A stretch of DNA of 6,254 bases from Collinsella sp. (GTDB lineage: Bacteria; Actinomycetota; Coriobacteriia; Coriobacteriales; Coriobacteriaceae), in the NCBI GenBank assembly GCA_022728415.1, contig JAIJJM010000133.1:1-6254 (forward strand). The letters are read 5' to 3'. Shown here in pieces: positions 5,201 through 6,254 of this stretch. How positions within the stretch are numbered: position 1 is the first letter of the stretch; each line of letters starts with the position of its first letter. The notes under the pieces were generated by a model, which saw only the letters and a list, made by a program, of their open reading frames with translations, did no database searches and had not been told where the DNA came from. A program made the translations under genes and the position numbers.

Positions 5201-5785
5201 ATGGATATCAAGGTTTCTGGACGCAAGACGACGGTAACCGATGCTCTGCGTGCGCATGTGGATGAGAAGATCGGCGAGGCGCTCAAGGTTTTCGATATCG
5301 AGCCCATGACGGTCGACGTTGTGCTTCGTTATGAGAAGAATCCCTCGAACCCCAACCCGGCAATTGTCGAGGTCACGGTTCGTGCCCGCGGTTCTGTGAT
5401 TCGCGTTGCCGAGCACGGCGCAGATATGTATGCCGCCATCGATCTCTCTGCCGATAAGGTTACCCGCCAGCTGCGCAAGTTTAAGACCAAAGTCGTGGAC
5501 AACCGCCAGGGTGGTGCCAGCGCCGCGGATGTCGCACCGGTCGAGCGCGTCGAGGATCTGGCCGACCTGCTGCTGCCCGAGGAGGAGGACGACCTGCTCG
5601 TCCGCGAGAAGGTCATCGATGTCACCCCGATGACCGAGGAGCAGGCGCTGGTGCAGACCGATCTGCTCGGTCACGACTTCTACGTGTTCGAGAACGCGAC
5701 GACCGGTCTCATCAATGTGGTGTATCACCGTAAGAATGGTGGATATGGCATCATCAAGCCCCGTATCGAAACACTTGACGAGTAA
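5201..5785 (+). CDS. hpf: Long-form ribosome hibernation promoting factor HPF (RaiA/YfiA family)
   Basis: A 194-residue protein. Residues 1-100 are the S30AE domain (MDIKVSGRKTTVTDALRAHV; RYEKNPSNPNPAIVEVTV; AADKV-type segment ending LRKFKTK), which binds the decoding region of the 30S subunit and blocks mRNA and tRNA. An acidic linker (about 106-138, PEEEDD) leads to the C-terminal dimerisation domain (about 142-190; QTDLLGHDFYVFENATTG, then NVVYHRKNGGYGIIKP). In long-form HPF this domain joins two 70S ribosomes into inactive 100S dimers in stationary phase or stress. ATG 5201 is chosen because GGAG (5191-5194) lies 6 bases upstream and the S30AE fold starts right there; an in-frame ATG at 5141 would add 20 unrelated residues. 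Length and motifs are normal for the long form. It appears to be a single-gene unit, with terminators on both sides. Confidence 0.96.
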   Translation: MDIKVSGRKTTVTDALRAHVDEKIGEALKVFDIEPMTVDVVLRYEKNPSNPNPAIVEVTVRARGSVIRVAEHGADMYAAIDLSADKVTRQLRKFKTKVVDNRQGGASAADVAPVERVEDLADLLLPEEEDDLLVREKVIDVTPMTEEQALVQTDLLGHDFYVFENATTGLINVVYHRKNGGYGIIKPRIETLDE

Positions 5786-5789
5786 AATA

Positions 5790-5811
5790 CGTTAACTTGC
5801 ATGAGTTAACG
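5790..5811. promoter_or_regulatory. 22-bp inverted repeat just after hpf
   Basis: CGTTAACT and AGTTAACG are perfect inverted copies around six bases, starting 5 bases after the hpf stop. The AT-rich, evenly spaced arms look more like a protein-binding operator than a terminator stem. A near-consensus -35 box, TTGACG (5775-5780), lies at the end of hpf, and 17 bp later the repeat would cover a weak -10 position. A promoter and operator for the degV gene is possible but unproven. Confidence 0.4.
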
Positions 5812-5814
5812 GCT

Positions 5815-5846
5815 GGCGGCCATCCCATGCGGGTGGCCGCCTTTTT
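5815..5846 (+). terminator. Intrinsic terminator after hpf
   Basis: GGCGGCCA (5815-5822) pairs with TGGCCGCC (5834-5841). CCC/GGG continue the stem past a one-base bulge around an ATGC loop, and TTTTT follows. It sits 30 bases after the hpf stop and only 19 bases before the next start codon. Confidence 0.94.
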
Positions 5847-5864
5847 ACGTAAGGAGTCGCTTTG

Positions 5865-6254
5865 ATGGACAAGGCCGCATCCGCCGGTCATTCGGACCGT
5901 TGCCGCATCGTCGTCGATACCTGCTGCGACTTTAGCCCCGAGGTCGCCGTGAACCTCGATGTCGATATCCTGGGTTTCCCCTTCATTATCGATGGCGAGG
6001 AGCGCACGGACGACATCTGGTCGAGCATGAGCCCTAAGGAGTTCTACGACCGCATGCGCGCCGGTGCCCGCGTGTCCACCTCGGCTGTGTCGCTCGGTCG
6101 CTATATCGAGTTCTTTACCGAGTGCGCCAAAGAGGGCACGCCCACGGTCTACCTGTGCTTTACCTCGGCACTGTCGTCGAGCTACAACTCCGCGTGCCAG
6201 GCGGCAGATGCCGTGCGCGCCGAGTATCCCAACTTTGAGCTCTACGTGGTCGAC
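5865..6254 (+). CDS. DegV family fatty-acid-binding protein, 3'-truncated by the window edge
   Basis: The frame is open from ATG 5865 to the end of the window (130 codons), and the gene continues to the right. AAGGAG (5851-5856) lies 8 bases before the start. The beginning RIVVDTCCDFSPEVA, then ILGFPFIIDGEERTDD, MSPKEFYDRMRAGARVSTSAVS and FTSALSSSYNSACQAAD match DegV-family proteins. The Thr/Ser in STSAVS and the LSSSYNSA segment correspond to the fatty-acid carboxylate and loop contacts of the family. Relatives called FakB present fatty acids to the kinase FakA for phospholipid synthesis; whether this copy does so cannot be told, and no fakA is in view. A short polar N-terminal extension (MDKAASAGHSDR) precedes the fold. 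Because the hpf terminator stands between them, it is probably a separate transcription unit. Confidence 0.9.
   Translation, partial: MDKAASAGHSDRCRIVVDTCCDFSPEVAVNLDVDILGFPFIIDGEERTDDIWSSMSPKEFYDRMRAGARVSTSAVSLGRYIEFFTECAKEGTPTVYLCFTSALSSSYNSACQAADAVRAEYPNFELYVVD

Noticed and set aside
5018..5728. 236-codon minus-strand frame opposite hpf
   Set aside because: Antisense shadow of hpf; the plus-strand HPF match is unambiguous.

Overview
The window is GC-rich and reads almost entirely on the + strand. It looks like chromosome of a Coriobacteriia actinobacterium, most likely Collinsella or a close relative. That assignment rests on the codon bias, the style of the proteins, the order comF / hpf / degV, and a type of orphan endonuclease-like protein that I associate with this class. 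It is inference, not a database result.

Layout from left to right. (1) Positions 1-1110 hold the 3' part of ricT (PSP1-domain Ric complex subunit), with an extra cysteine cluster and a very long Arg/Gly-rich tail. (2) A strong hairpin at 1174-1209 separates ricT from comF (1279-2019, zinc-ribbon phosphoribosyltransferase), whose start codon is ambiguous. (3) Eleven bases after the comF stop begins an unnamed gene (2031-3140) whose C-terminal half resembles DUF559/Vsr-type endonuclease folds. (4) An AT-richer gene-free stretch follows. It contains a 217-bp element with about 38-bp terminal inverted repeats (3174-3390) and then a run of back-to-back hairpins (3393-3471). (5) A good promoter (TTAAAC, 17 bp, TATAAT) at 3512-3540 drives a long structured RNA. 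Its ends pair with each other across about 270 nt, and its position between comF and hpf is that of the known raiA-motif noncoding RNA. (6) Immediately after it is a lipoprotein solute-binding protein of the SBP_bac_3 family (3873-4883), ended by an intrinsic terminator. (7) hpf (raiA, long-form ribosome hibernation factor, 5201-5785) follows, with its own intrinsic terminator. (8) The 5' part of a DegV-family fatty-acid-binding protein runs off the right edge.

Taken together, this is the conserved comF - raiA RNA - hpf neighbourhood. Here it is opened up by two additions: the endonuclease-like gene plus inverted-repeat/hairpin segment on the comF side of the RNA, and an orphan solute-binding lipoprotein on the hpf side. 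The most valuable item is the structured RNA. It is easily missed because three reading frames happen to stay open across it and would tempt a caller to extend the lipoprotein gene upstream. RicT (mRNA maturation), the raiA RNA and HPF (stationary-phase ribosomes) all touch RNA handling or growth-phase control, but no direct link between them can be shown from this sequence.
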